Below, piece after piece: positions 41,301-49,011 of a stretch of 64,000 bases of DNA. Position numbers and translations under genes: made by a program. The stretch covers positions 1-64,000 of the forward strand of contig CANHQJ010000005.1 in assembly GCA_947462875.1 (NCBI GenBank), given 5' to 3'. The stretch is from Verrucomicrobiia bacterium (GTDB lineage: Bacteria; Verrucomicrobiota; Verrucomicrobiia; Verrucomicrobiales; Akkermansiaceae). Each line of letters opens with the position of its first letter. Position 1 is the stretch's first letter. The notes beneath the pieces are model-generated. The model was not told where the DNA came from. It did no database searches and was given only the letters and a program-made list of their open reading frames with translations.

Positions 41301-44300
41301 CACGCCCGGTTCAGAGCTGTCGCCGAGATTCACGTTGGCGTTACTGTTTCCGGTATTGACTGAGGTTTTGCTCGCCATGTTCAGGGTTGTGACGTCCAGT
41401 GTGCCTTGATCAAAGGTCAGGGTCGATGTCGAACCGCCTGTGTTTTGACTGCGAGTCGCCATCGTCAAGGTGCTGACATTGATGTTGGCCGTATGGCCAG
41501 CCAGATTGAGGGTGGAGTTCATGCCGACCGCCGTGCTGCCCGTGGAGTTGACCATGTTGAGGATGGTGCGTGTGCCGGTGCCACCGAAGCCGTTCAAAAC
41601 GAGCGTGCCGGTGGTGTCCGCACCGTCGAAGACGACCGTGCCGCTGGAGCGAATCCCGGCCCCGGCCGAGCCGATGTTGGTGGTGTTGGCGTTGATGACG
41701 TTGGAGCCATTGCCTAAGGTAAGGACATGATTCGATTGTCCACCGCTGCCGTCACCGATTCGGAAATTCCCAACGGTGATGGTGTTGGAAGAAGCGAGCC
41801 TCAAAGTCGAAGCAGCAGGGCTGTTCGAACCCGTATTGGAATCACCGAGTCGCAGCGTGCCGCCTGAACCATAGTTGAGCGTGAACGAGGCGAGACTGGA
41901 GAGGTTGACTGACGTGCTGCCAGACAACCCGCCTGCAGTCACTCCCCCGACTTGGAAGGTATTGGTGCCGCCCGTGCCCACTACCAGATTGCCGTTGCCT
42001 GTGGTGACCAACGAAGCGACCGCAGAAGCCAGATCCGCACCAACCGTCACATTGCCATTGAGGTTCAGGGTTTTGCCCGTGCTGATGTTGAGGGTATTGC
42101 TGCTGGCGGTGTTCGTCTGGACCAAGAAGGGGCCCGCGAATGTGGCCGAAGAATCGACTCCACTGACATCAAGGGTGCCGGTATTGGTGCTGCCGGAGGA
42201 GGCACCGAAGGTCAGGCCGCCGGTCAGGCTGGGGCTGGTGGTAGCCAAGGCCAGCGTGCCCAGATCGATGGTGGTGGTGCCGCTGTAGTTGCTGGCGGCT
42301 GTGGAGCTCAGACCGGAGAGGTTCCAGGTGCTGGTTCCGGTTTTCGACACTGAAAGTGTGTTGATGCCGTTCGAAATCACGCCGGAAATCTCATTGCCTG
42401 TGCTGGAACCTGACAGACCCAGTGTTTTGGCGTGGTTATTGTTGCCGATATTCACAGCACCGGGGATGAGCACGCTGGCAGTGGTGGGATTGAAGGTACA
42501 GGTACCGGCACCTCCCGCTGACAAATTCACGGCAGCAATCGAAACCGCGGCGTTGCCACTGGTGACATTTGCTCCAGCTTCGATCGTCCAGATGTTATTG
42601 CCAAAGATGGCGCTCCCCAGAACATGGGTGATACCCGCCCCGGCTGTGGCCCGGTCCGATACGATCGTTCCCGGGAAATTGGAACTGGAGCCCAGCGGGA
42701 AAGAAGACACGCTGGTATCCGTCGCAAGGCGCAACGTGCCCGACGCCGCGGCAGTCGAGATCCCCACAGAGCTTGAGCTGGAAAGAGCGTTGACATGTGC
42801 GGCCACCAAGGTGCCGCCACCAATGTTGGTAGCTCCGGTGAAGGTGTTGGAACCCGATAGAACCACAGTCCCGGTTGTCGATTTGGTCAACGCACCAGTG
42901 CCACCCAGGTTTGCGGAAACGATGCCGCTTTCGAGGGCATAGGAAGTGCCGGTGAGCGTGCCGCTGCCGGTGATGGAGGCACCGTTCCGGAGGGAAACGG
43001 CCCCGACGGTGTCGCTGTTCGATCCGAGGCTGAGGATGGCGGAAGCGCCGTCCACCGTCACCGCGCCTGTGTCAGGAAGGGTGTTGGTGGCGTCACCAAG
43101 AACCAAGGTGCCACCACTGATGGTGGTGCCGCCGGTGTAGGAGTTGCCGGCGGTGGCCAGGGTGAAGGTGCCGGCGTTGGTCGGCGCGAGGGTGAGCGAG
43201 CCGCTGCCGCTGATCGAGCCGGCTCCGGAAACCGTATAGTTCCGGCCGGTGGTGTTCATTGTCACGCCGAGCGGGGATAACGTGCTGGCCAGCGTGACTG
43301 TGGGATTCCCGCTCGCGCCCGCTGCATCGCCGAAGATGACCGAGTCAAGGGTGTCGAAGAAGGTGGTGGCGACCAGGTTGGAATCGACCCAGTTGGTCGT
43401 GGAGGTGTCCCAGTTGCCATCCCCGGTATTCCAGGAGATGGGGGCGTTGGCATTGTTGGTGACCGTCACGAACAGGGTATTCGAGGAAACGCTGAAGGTT
43501 CCCGTGATCCGATGGGTTCGGAGGTCGAAGGCGGAGCCGTCCACCGGGCCGCTGCCGGTCCAGGTGGCCAAGGGGTAGGTTTGACCGACCGCAATGGATG
43601 CCATGTTGGTGGCGGTCAGTTTGACGCCGGGCGTGGTGCCATTGACAAAGTTGGCGACCTTGATCGGAGCGACGGTAAGGCTGGGTGTGGTGCTGCCGAA
43701 GTCCACGAGGGCCACGGCATTGTTCTGAAGGGTCAGGTCGCCGGTGTTGACCCACTGGCCATCGGTCGCGGCGACGAGAGCGCCGGCCTCGGCTCCGGTG
43801 GCGACGGTAATATTGCTGGTGGCGGAGCCTGCCGATGACAGACGAAGGGTTCCCGCGTTCACAGAAGTCGCACCGGTGTAGGTATTGGCTCCGGAGAGGG
43901 TCAGGGTGCCGAGGCCGCTCTTGGTGAGGGCGCCGCCACCGTCATTGACCAAAGCGCTGCCGAAGGAGACCGAGAAGCCATTGGTGTTGATGTTAGCGCC
44001 ACCGCTTTTGACGTTCATCGTCAGGTTGGAGACGGTGGGAAGGTTCGCAGCGGCCACGAACTGGCCGCCATTGAAATTGAAGATCCGGTTGGTGCCGCTG
44101 ATCGAGGCGATCTGGTTCAACGTGAGCGTGCCGCCGTCCAGGTTGACGGTGCCGGTGTTGCCGGCGAACGTGCCTAGGTTGTATTCGAGCGTATTGATCG
44201 TCGCGGAACCCGCTGTCAATGTGAGGGTGGCATTGCCAGCGACGGTTCCCACGTTGCCGAGCATCAGCTTTCCGTTGTTGGCCGTGTTGACATAGCTGCC

Positions 44301-47300
44301 GCCGTTGATGGTGAGGGTGCCGTTGGGAGTGCCCGCCGCCGCGGTATTGGCGATGGTGTCGTAGTTGGTGGCTCCACCACCAAGGGTGGTCAGTGTGCCG
44401 CCGGTGAGGGTCAGTGCTCCGTTTCCGCCGTTGGCAATCAACAGGCCTCGCTGGCTTGCGCCGGCACCACCGGACTGGATGCTTCCGCCAGTGATCTGGT
44501 TGCCAGTGCCGAGGATGCTCAGACGGGTGATGTTAAGCGTGCCGGAGGAGCTGATGGTGTTGCTTCCCGCCGTGATCAGGCCGGTGGCGGGCGTGGTCGT
44601 GACGTTACCGGTAGTGCCCGTGCCCGTGACGGTCTGGCTCGCAGCAAGGGTCAGGCCACCCGTCGAGTTCCAAGTCGCCCCATCACCGATGGAGATCGTG
44701 GGCGAGGTGGTAATGCGGTTTAACGACATGCTCAACGTGCCGGCGCTGATGGTGGTATTGCCGGTGTAGGTGTTGGTGCCGCCCAGGGTCCAGGTCGCGG
44801 CTCCCGTCTTCACCAGGGAAACATTCGTGCCACCGATGACGAGGTTGATCGTGCCGGTCGAACTCGCATCACCCGTCAAGGTAAGCGTCTGTCCACTGCC
44901 TGTGAAAGGAACCGAGGTGCCGGGAGACGTGCTCCACGTGTAGGTCGAGTTGTTGACGACATCCAGGGTGGCACCGTTGGCGCCGATGTTGACGACACGT
45001 CCGCGAGCACTGGTCTCATTGTTGAAGCGCAGGGTTCCGCCATCGACCACCACCTGCCCGCCACTGTTGTTGAGATTTCCAAGGGACGGAGAACCGGCCC
45101 CCACAGCAGCCGACTGACCGAAGTTTTTTACCACCAAGACCCCGCCGCTGCCCACGGTGACGACCGATGAAACCGGAGTGGCTACGGAGTATAGCTGCGC
45201 GCCATCCGCCGAAAGGTCGAGCACACCGCCGTTGATCGTCGTGTTCCCTGTGTAACTGTTGGCATTTGTAACGGTGAGAGTACCGGTGCCGCTTTTCGTC
45301 AGGTTACCGGAAGAGATGCCGAAGGCACCGCTGAGCACGTAGTCCTTTGTGCTGTTGTTGAAGGTGGTGTTTGAGGGCGCGACGTTCGCGGCATCGATGT
45401 CAACCGTGACCGGACCGGTCGGGGTGGCGCTGTCGTTGAAGAGCACATTGTCGGTCGCCTGGAACAGCGTGTAGCTGTCGTCCGATGACAGCTTCCAGTT
45501 GTTGGCGGAGGCGGTGTTCCATTTCCCATCGCCATCACCGGCCCAGTAAGGAATGTCATCCGCACCGATGGTGAGCGTGATGGCGGTACCCGAATTGCCA
45601 AAGGTCTTGGCCTGGCGCGCGCTGGCTCCCGTCACGGTGCCAAGGACGAACTGGCCGAATCCACCCGCTCCGGTGATGCTTCCGCCGCCATAACTGATGA
45701 GATCGTAGGTGCCTGCGGGCCAACTGGCGGCGCTGGGATTGATGGTCACTTGTCCAGCTGAACCGTTGCCCACCAGGCTGGTGGCGGCGATGGCAGCCGA
45801 AGTGCTGCTGCTGAAGGTGTTGACCGTGGCCACGCCATTGAAGGTCAGGGCTCCGACATTCAGGGACGCACCTGGGACGCCGTCGTTGTTGGAAAGGACG
45901 CCGCCGGTAGCGTCACCGACCGTCACGGCGCCGACCGTGCCGCTTCCGGTGAGGGTGCCTTGGGTGAGGGTGATGCCGGGAGTGCCTGGCACACTGCTGG
46001 TTTGAAGGAGTTTCACGCCGCTGCCGTTGAGGGTGATTCCGCTGCTGGAGTTGATGTCACCGCTTCCGGTGAGCGCGAGCGTGCCGGCGGTGACGGACGT
46101 TGTGCCGGTGTAGCTGTTGTCACCGCTGAGCGTCAGCGTATTGGTGCCAACCTTGATGAGGCTGAGTGTGCCTCCGCCGGTGCCATCACCAAGAACGCCA
46201 GCGTAGCTGCTGGCGAGATTCAGCGAGTTGCCGACCGTGAGGGTGGCATTGGTGGAACTGGCGTTTTCAACGATCGGATTACCCGGCGTGGCATTGCTGT
46301 TGAGGCCGCTGATCACCACGTTGTTTCCGCCGAGGGCCAGGCTACCGCTCGTGGAAGCAGCGAAGGTCACGGCATTTTCCGAACCCGCGGTGCTGTTGAG
46401 CGCCCCCGAGTTGCCAAGCCGGACGGTGCCTGTGCTGATTTGAAGGCCACCTGTGAAGGTGTTGTTGCCGGAGAGGGTGAGCGTGCTGGCACCATCTGAC
46501 TTCGAGACAAAGCCGGTGGTCGTCGTGATCGCACCGGAAATGGTGACATTGCCAGCACCGCCAACAATGAGGTTTCGTGTGGCCCCGGTGATGGCGATGG
46601 CGTTGTTGAGAAGAAGGGTGCCGCTGTCGGAGTTGATGCGGGACTGGGCAGTCAACGTAACGGTGCCGCCGTAGGTGTTGTTGCCGGCGATGTTGCGGAT
46701 CGCACCCAGATTCGGCGTTGGGAGTGTGACGCCGCCGCCAGCGATGCTGATGGCTTCCGCGCCCACGGTCACGGCACCGCCGGTCCCGTCGATTTCCAAC
46801 CCGGATCCGCTAGCCACGGTGACGCCGCCGGCGGTGGTGCCCAGAGAGGTATTTCGGGTGATTCTCAGCACGCCAGCACTGATTGTTGTGGCGCCGGTGT
46901 AGGTGTTGGCGCCGGAGAGCACCCAGGTGCCCGCGCCGGACTTGGTTAGGGAAACCACACCGCTGGCACCGTTGTTGTTCTGAATGATGCCTGAGATCGT
47001 GTTGGCTCCGGTGTTGGTGCCGCCGAGGGTCAGCGTGCGGGCGCCGGTAGAGCTGGCGATGGCGGGATTGAAATTGGCGGCACTGAAGGTCAACGCCCCG
47101 GTGCCGATGTTGTTGATGGTGCCCCCGCCGGTGCCGGCGGCCACTGTGCCGCCAATCCGGATCGTCTTGTCCGTCGTCGCCGTGCCGCCGTTGTATTCAA
47201 GGACTCCGGAGTCGTTATTCTGTCCCAGCTGGACGACCACGTTTCTGCCGAGCGGCTGGTTGTTTGCGATCGCATCGATCGCGTTGACCGAGAGGGTTCC

Positions 47301-48737
47301 ATTCCGGATCAGAGTTTCTCCTGCATAGGAATTTGATCCAGACAAGATCCATCTCCCGGCGCCGGTTTTACCGATGCCGAGGTTGCCGCCCGAGCTCGGG
47401 TTACCGATGGTTCCGGCAAAGGTGTTGTTTCCGGTGTTGGTGCCGTCGAAGAAGAAGGTGCCGGCCGAGGCGATGGTTGTCATCCCCATGTTGGAGTTGA
47501 ACGTAACCGTATTTGCGGCGCTGTTGTTCACGAACCGGTTGATGGGGGTGACACCACCGCCGTCGAATATTCCACCGCCGAATCCCGTACCTATGTTGAT
47601 CTGACGGGTAGCGAAGGTAATATTGGAAGTGCCGGTATAGATGAAGGCATTCTGGTGCCCAGCCTTGTTCAAGGTGAAGTTACCGCCGTCGCCGATGCTG
47701 TTGAAGGTGAAACGGTCGTCCCCCGGCACGCTGCCCGAGGGCATGATGACATTGCCTGTGAAGGTGTTGTTCGTGGCCGTGAAGGCGATACCCGCAAGGA
47801 TGCCGTTCATATTGCCATTCACGATGGTGATGTTGCTACTCCCGGTCAGTTGTCCGCTGAAGGTCGACGTCGCCCCGGTGGCGCTTTGTGGGTTCTGCAG
47901 CGACAATGCCGCACCGACGTTGATGGGATTGGCAAAGGTGATGCTTACCCCGGCACCTTGGCTGCTATTGATCCTTGAGGAGCCAGTAACGGAAACACTG
48001 CCCGTTCCGAAACTGCTGGCGTTTGAGATGTTGATTGTGCCGCCCGAAAGGGTTGTTCCGCCCGAGTAGGTATTCGCTCCAGAAAGCCTCCAGGCTCCGG
48101 CTCCGCTCTTGGTCACCGCAAGGGTGCCGCCAGCCGATCCATCGCCAATGATGCCGCTGACGGTGTTGGCGCCGGTTCCTGTTCCACCTAGAGTGAGCGT
48201 GGTGGTATTACCGGTAATCGCGGATCCTGTCACTCCCCCGGAAACCGAAATCACTCCATTTGCTGCCGTAGTGGGTGCCGAAATAAAGGACGCCGTCGCA
48301 GCAGAGTCGCCGGAGATTTGAATCGGGGTGCTGATGGTTTCCGTATGAGCCCCGACTGCTCCGGTGGTTTGGATCACGCCGCCGTTGTTGAGACGCAGTG
48401 TTCCCGTTTGCAAGGTGAACCCAAATGCAGAAGTATTGCTGAAGGTGATGCCGCCGATGAAACGAGTGGTATCGACGGTCACGGCCCGGCCGGCTGTTAG
48501 GGTAACACCGAAGGTTGCCACATCGGTGTTGTCAGCAGTCGTGGATCCGGGAATGCCATTGGTGGCATTCCAGCTACCGGCAGCGTTCCAGTTACCAGCG
48601 GCATCCGAAAGCCACGCACTGCTCGCTGCATGGGTCGGTTTCGTCGCCAAAGCAAAAGCCAGCGCTGCGGCAAGAATGCTTGGAATAAAACGACGACGGG
48701 ACGCGCGTACGCGCACTAGGGAATACTTGGGTTTCAT
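38349..48737 (-). CDS. giant PATR-repeat secreted protein, 3462 aa
   Basis: This 3462-residue PATR protein has about fourteen clear repeat units. The frame is open up to 49121, overlapping the divergent menD, but MKPKYSLVRVRASRRRFIP at 48737 matches the other giants, so the shorter start is chosen. The signal peptide ends THA|AS at residue 37. Cap modules YWAGDGDGKWN (near 45540) and WNTGDGNWDTSTTNW (near 43420) divide the protein. A W-A-F-V...ATTTVNTLLQSDSGGTSAA module at 40665-40140 is shared with the 4233-aa giant. The end region LALVGGSQASPVTVS...GITGTPVLH is also shared with that giant. The C-terminus has LNDDHDNDGVPNGVEYFLGG (about residue 3360) and ends KNFARLKVTGP. Only one cysteine was noticed in the mature part. 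No barrel is recognised. It is the promoter-proximal member of the array and is separated from menD by 274 bp. Confidence 0.9.
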   Translation of the reverse strand: MKPKYSLVRVRASRRRFIPSILAAALAFALATKPTHAASSAWLSDAAGNWNAAGSWNATNGIPGSTTADNTDVATFGVTLTAGRAVTVDTTRFIGGITFSNTSAFGFTLQTGTLRLNNGGVIQTTGAVGAHTETISTPIQISGDSAATASFISAPTTAANGVISVSGGVTGSAITGNTTTLTLGGTGTGANTVSGIIGDGSAGGTLAVTKSGAGAWRLSGANTYSGGTTLSGGTINISNASSFGTGSVSVTGSSRINSSQGAGVSITFANPINVGAALSLQNPQSATGATSTFSGQLTGSSNITIVNGNMNGILAGIAFTATNNTFTGNVIMPSGSVPGDDRFTFNSIGDGGNFTLNKAGHQNAFIYTGTSNITFATRQINIGTGFGGGIFDGGGVTPINRFVNNSAANTVTFNSNMGMTTIASAGTFFFDGTNTGNNTFAGTIGNPSSGGNLGIGKTGAGRWILSGSNSYAGETLIRNGTLSVNAIDAIANNQPLGRNVVVQLGQNNDSGVLEYNGGTATTDKTIRIGGTVAAGTGGGTINNIGTGALTFSAANFNPAIASSTGARTLTLGGTNTGANTISGIIQNNNGASGVVSLTKSGAGTWVLSGANTYTGATTISAGVLRITRNTSLGTTAGGVTVASGSGLEIDGTGGAVTVGAEAISIAGGGVTLPTPNLGAIRNIAGNNTYGGTVTLTAQSRINSDSGTLLLNNAIAITGATRNLIVGGAGNVTISGAITTTTGFVSKSDGASTLTLSGNNTFTGGLQISTGTVRLGNSGALNSTAGSENAVTFAASTSGSLALGGNNVVISGLNSNATPGNPIVENASSTNATLTVGNSLNLASSYAGVLGDGTGGGTLSLIKVGTNTLTLSGDNSYTGTTSVTAGTLALTGSGDINSSSGITLNGSGVKLLQTSSVPGTPGITLTQGTLTGSGTVGAVTVGDATGGVLSNNDGVPGASLNVGALTFNGVATVNTFSSSTSAAIAATSLVGNGSAGQVTINPSAASWPAGTYDLISYGGGSITGAGGFGQFVLGTVTGASARQAKTFGNSGTAITLTIGADDIPYWAGDGDGKWNTASANNWKLSSDDSYTLFQATDNVLFNDSATPTGPVTVDIDAANVAPSNTTFNNSTKDYVLSGAFGISSGNLTKSGTGTLTVTNANSYTGNTTINGGVLDLSADGAQLYSVATPVSSVVTVGSGGVLVVKNFGQSAAVGAGSPSLGNLNNSGGQVVVDGGTLRFNNETSARGRVVNIGANGATLDVVNNSTYTWSTSPGTSVPFTGSGQTLTLTGDASSTGTINLVIGGTNVSLVKTGAATWTLGGTNTYTGNTTISAGTLSMSLNRITTSPTISIGDGATWNSTGGLTLAASQTVTGTGTTGNVTTTPATGLITAGSNTISSSGTLNITRLSILGTGNQITGGSIQSGGAGASQRGLLIANGGNGALTLTGGTLTTLGGGATNYDTIANTAAAGTPNGTLTINGGSYVNTANNGKLMLGNVGTVAGNATLTLTAGSATINTLEYNLGTFAGNTGTVNLDGGTLTLNQIASISGTNRIFNFNGGQFVAAANLPTVSNLTMNVKSGGANINTNGFSVSFGSALVNDGGGALTKSGLGTLTLSGANTYTGATSVNAGTLRLSSAGSATSNITVATGAEAGALVAATDGQWVNTGDLTLQNNAVALVDFGSTTPSLTVAPIKVANFVNGTTPGVKLTATNMASIAVGQTYPLATWTGSGPVDGSAFDLRTHRITGTFSVSSNTLFVTVTNNANAPISWNTGDGNWDTSTTNWVDSNLVATTFFDTLDSVIFGDAAGASGNPTVTLASTLSPLGVTMNTTGRNYTVSGAGSISGSGSLTLAPTNAGTFTLATAGNSYTGGTTISGGTLVLGDATNTLPDTGAVTVDGASAILSLGSNSDTVGAVSLRNGASITGSGTLTGTSYALESGIVSANLGGTGALTKSTTGTVVLSGSNTFTGATNIGGGTLVAAHVNALSSSSSVGISTAAASGTLRLATDTSVSSFPLGSSSNFPGTIVSDRATAGAGITHVLGSAIFGNNIWTIEAGANVTSGNAAVSIAAVNLSAGGAGTCTFNPTTASVLIPGAVNIGNNNHAKTLGLSGSSTGNEISGVISNGINTLSVSKTGTSTWNLSGLSSTAASNYSGTTTIDLGTLALATTSPSLTGGLTFGASSGSTNTGTLDVSGVDSSATFAGPFLVQTNTASSNTLNISTGKTLNLNGNVTVGADLASAVASLVTTGNGNLVVGTGGTNTFQVGGVTAGGLSGSTSVNLSSLASFTLNYGSGGTLRLGDSNTGSNSPAASTLRLASSNTITVGNFRIGDGSGGQSNHVLTLGNGSNVINANTTNIGSAGAGIRSSGTVVFDGADTTGTLVLNGFGGTGTRTILNMVNSTGSTAVGMNSTLNLAGHTANINVSTLTMATRSQNTGGSTSTLTFDQGTLDVTTLNMASKTSVNTGNSNANVNLGDSSEPGVPTVTIGSIVMAVNTSTGGTSNANLNISGGNVGITSINMANAGSAVTASSNINLTGGTTTLAGNITRTGGAGTETSTITLNGGTLDMGGFAIGSSTAPITLAAQSGTLTGLGELNGGGTLSKTSSGNLVISGTNAFTGALAVAGGTLTYSGTTAKTVAGLTINPGNSVVTNTNAGASNILNVGAITRNAGGVVNFANATAANNVIQTSTANTNGILGAWAFVGSDWAMNDGSGNIVAYNAYTNVARLNPGTIADDATTNVRIIEGSGAPGNITLGAATTTVNTLLQSDSGGTSAATVDVSSATLRTSAIVMLSAAGTLTVGTAPNSGILTTATAAGDLALTNNSTGNAMTINSAIQDNTSASSLSKAGAGLVILNGTNTYTGPTTVNEGTLRLGGTSASISVNVTNGTLQAAGNLPAAAALTLGGTSTFDLFGASQTVASLANVAGNTITNSAAGTHASTATTSGSPALTDALTISTPVNSGLPALITDGPTRKTQVVMSNNNATFATTNPSNSYSGGLVLAHEPINGTRLTIGTINGTPYGSGPIIIGQANTDKAGMYFTTANQTLPNDIVVNTAVGTDRVGIRFDAIGMVLSGQITANLAPITFSTNTTGAATLTGKITGSQGLILSSATSGAAITITLNNTAANNDYAGDTVIGQSATAGRNRTLVLGAADQIPNGTGTGNVVINSNGTGVGTLNLAGFSETINGLSGNGIVDGASGTPTLTLGANNATSSFSGVITNTTGTLALVKAGTGTQTLSGANTYSGTTTVSQGTLALVGGSQASPVTVSAGASLSFAIGSPTTSTSSFDLTAGTIKITGTPSAASHTLITSSTGITGTPVLHSPVPGYVLKVVGNSLVLEQAGYGSWAAVNGAGANLNDDHDNDGVPNGVEYFLGGPTGNTTGFTALPGVTNTGGTLTVTWVMGSGYAGVYGTDFSVETSETLTGTWTTETAGVNVVVSGSNVTYTFPTPLGSKNFARLKVTGP
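38990..39840 (-). repeat. module shared by all four giants (copy 4)
   Basis: The conserved order TDKAGMYFTT, DRVGIRFDA, ITANLAPITF, LNNTAANNDYAGDTVIG, QIPNGTGTGNVVINSNGTG, TINGLSGNGIVDG and GTGTQTLSGANTYSG is present. The middle follows copy 2 (ATAGRNRTL) and the end follows copy 1 (GIVDGASGTPTLTLG), another mosaic pattern. Confidence 0.75.
40140..40665 (-). repeat. module shared with the 4233-aa giant (single copy here)
   Basis: It starts GILGAWAFVGSDWA, then has a TNVARL...RIIEGSG stretch and ATTTVNTLLQSDSGGTSAA. The 4233-aa giant has two diverged copies at 6715-6190 and 4505-3970, each with a W-A-T opening. I did not find this module in the two central giants. Confidence 0.65.
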
Positions 48738-48745
48738 GGATGTTA

Positions 48746-48776
48746 GGGTGAGGGTGTTTTGGGATGCGGGTTTGGG
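48746..48776 (+). promoter_or_regulatory. canonical G-quadruplex motif in front of the 3462-aa giant
   Basis: Five GGG runs (48746-48748, 48752-48754, 48761-48763, 48768-48770, 48774-48776) are separated by loops of 3, 6, 4 and 3 nt, fulfilling the G3-N1-7 pattern. They lie on the template strand of the giant gene, within 40 bp of its ATG. On the mRNA this is a G-free stretch (48766-48738). Confidence 0.6.
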
Positions 48777-48780
48777 CGAT

Positions 48781-48830
48781 GACACAAAAAACGTTTCGTA
48801 AAACGTTTCTTGCGTAACACAACTTGTGTC
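48781..48830. promoter_or_regulatory. candidate operator cluster between menD and the 3462-aa giant
   Basis: Two copies of the 8-bp palindrome AAACGTTT, each extended to AAACGTTTC (48789-48797 and 48801-48809), are spaced 12 bp apart. Next to them is a perfect interrupted palindrome ACACAA-C-TTGTGT (48817-48829), and GACACAA at 48781 pairs with TTGTGTC at 48824. AAACGTTT with a central CG resembles LacI/PurR-family operator cores. No regulator gene is present in the window. Binding is purely a prediction. Confidence 0.4.
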
Positions 48831-49011
48831 ATAGACCCATGATTTCAAGTGAAAATGTTGCAATAGCGCCAAAAACGGCAAAAAACATCTCCCGCAGACG
48901 ACGTATTTTCTGACAGACCCTGCCGATGCCACTTCGCTTCGCGCGATACGCTCGCTCGATCGATTCGTCATGTTCCTTGCCAGATTCCGCAATCGCGTGT
49001 AGATCACGGCT

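Noticed and set aside
1031-48737. Possible CRISPR or satellite array, suggested by recurring near-identical short strings on the plus strand
   Set aside because: The strings are codons of the PATR motif in a long intact frame; spacing is irregular and there are no unique spacers or cas genes.
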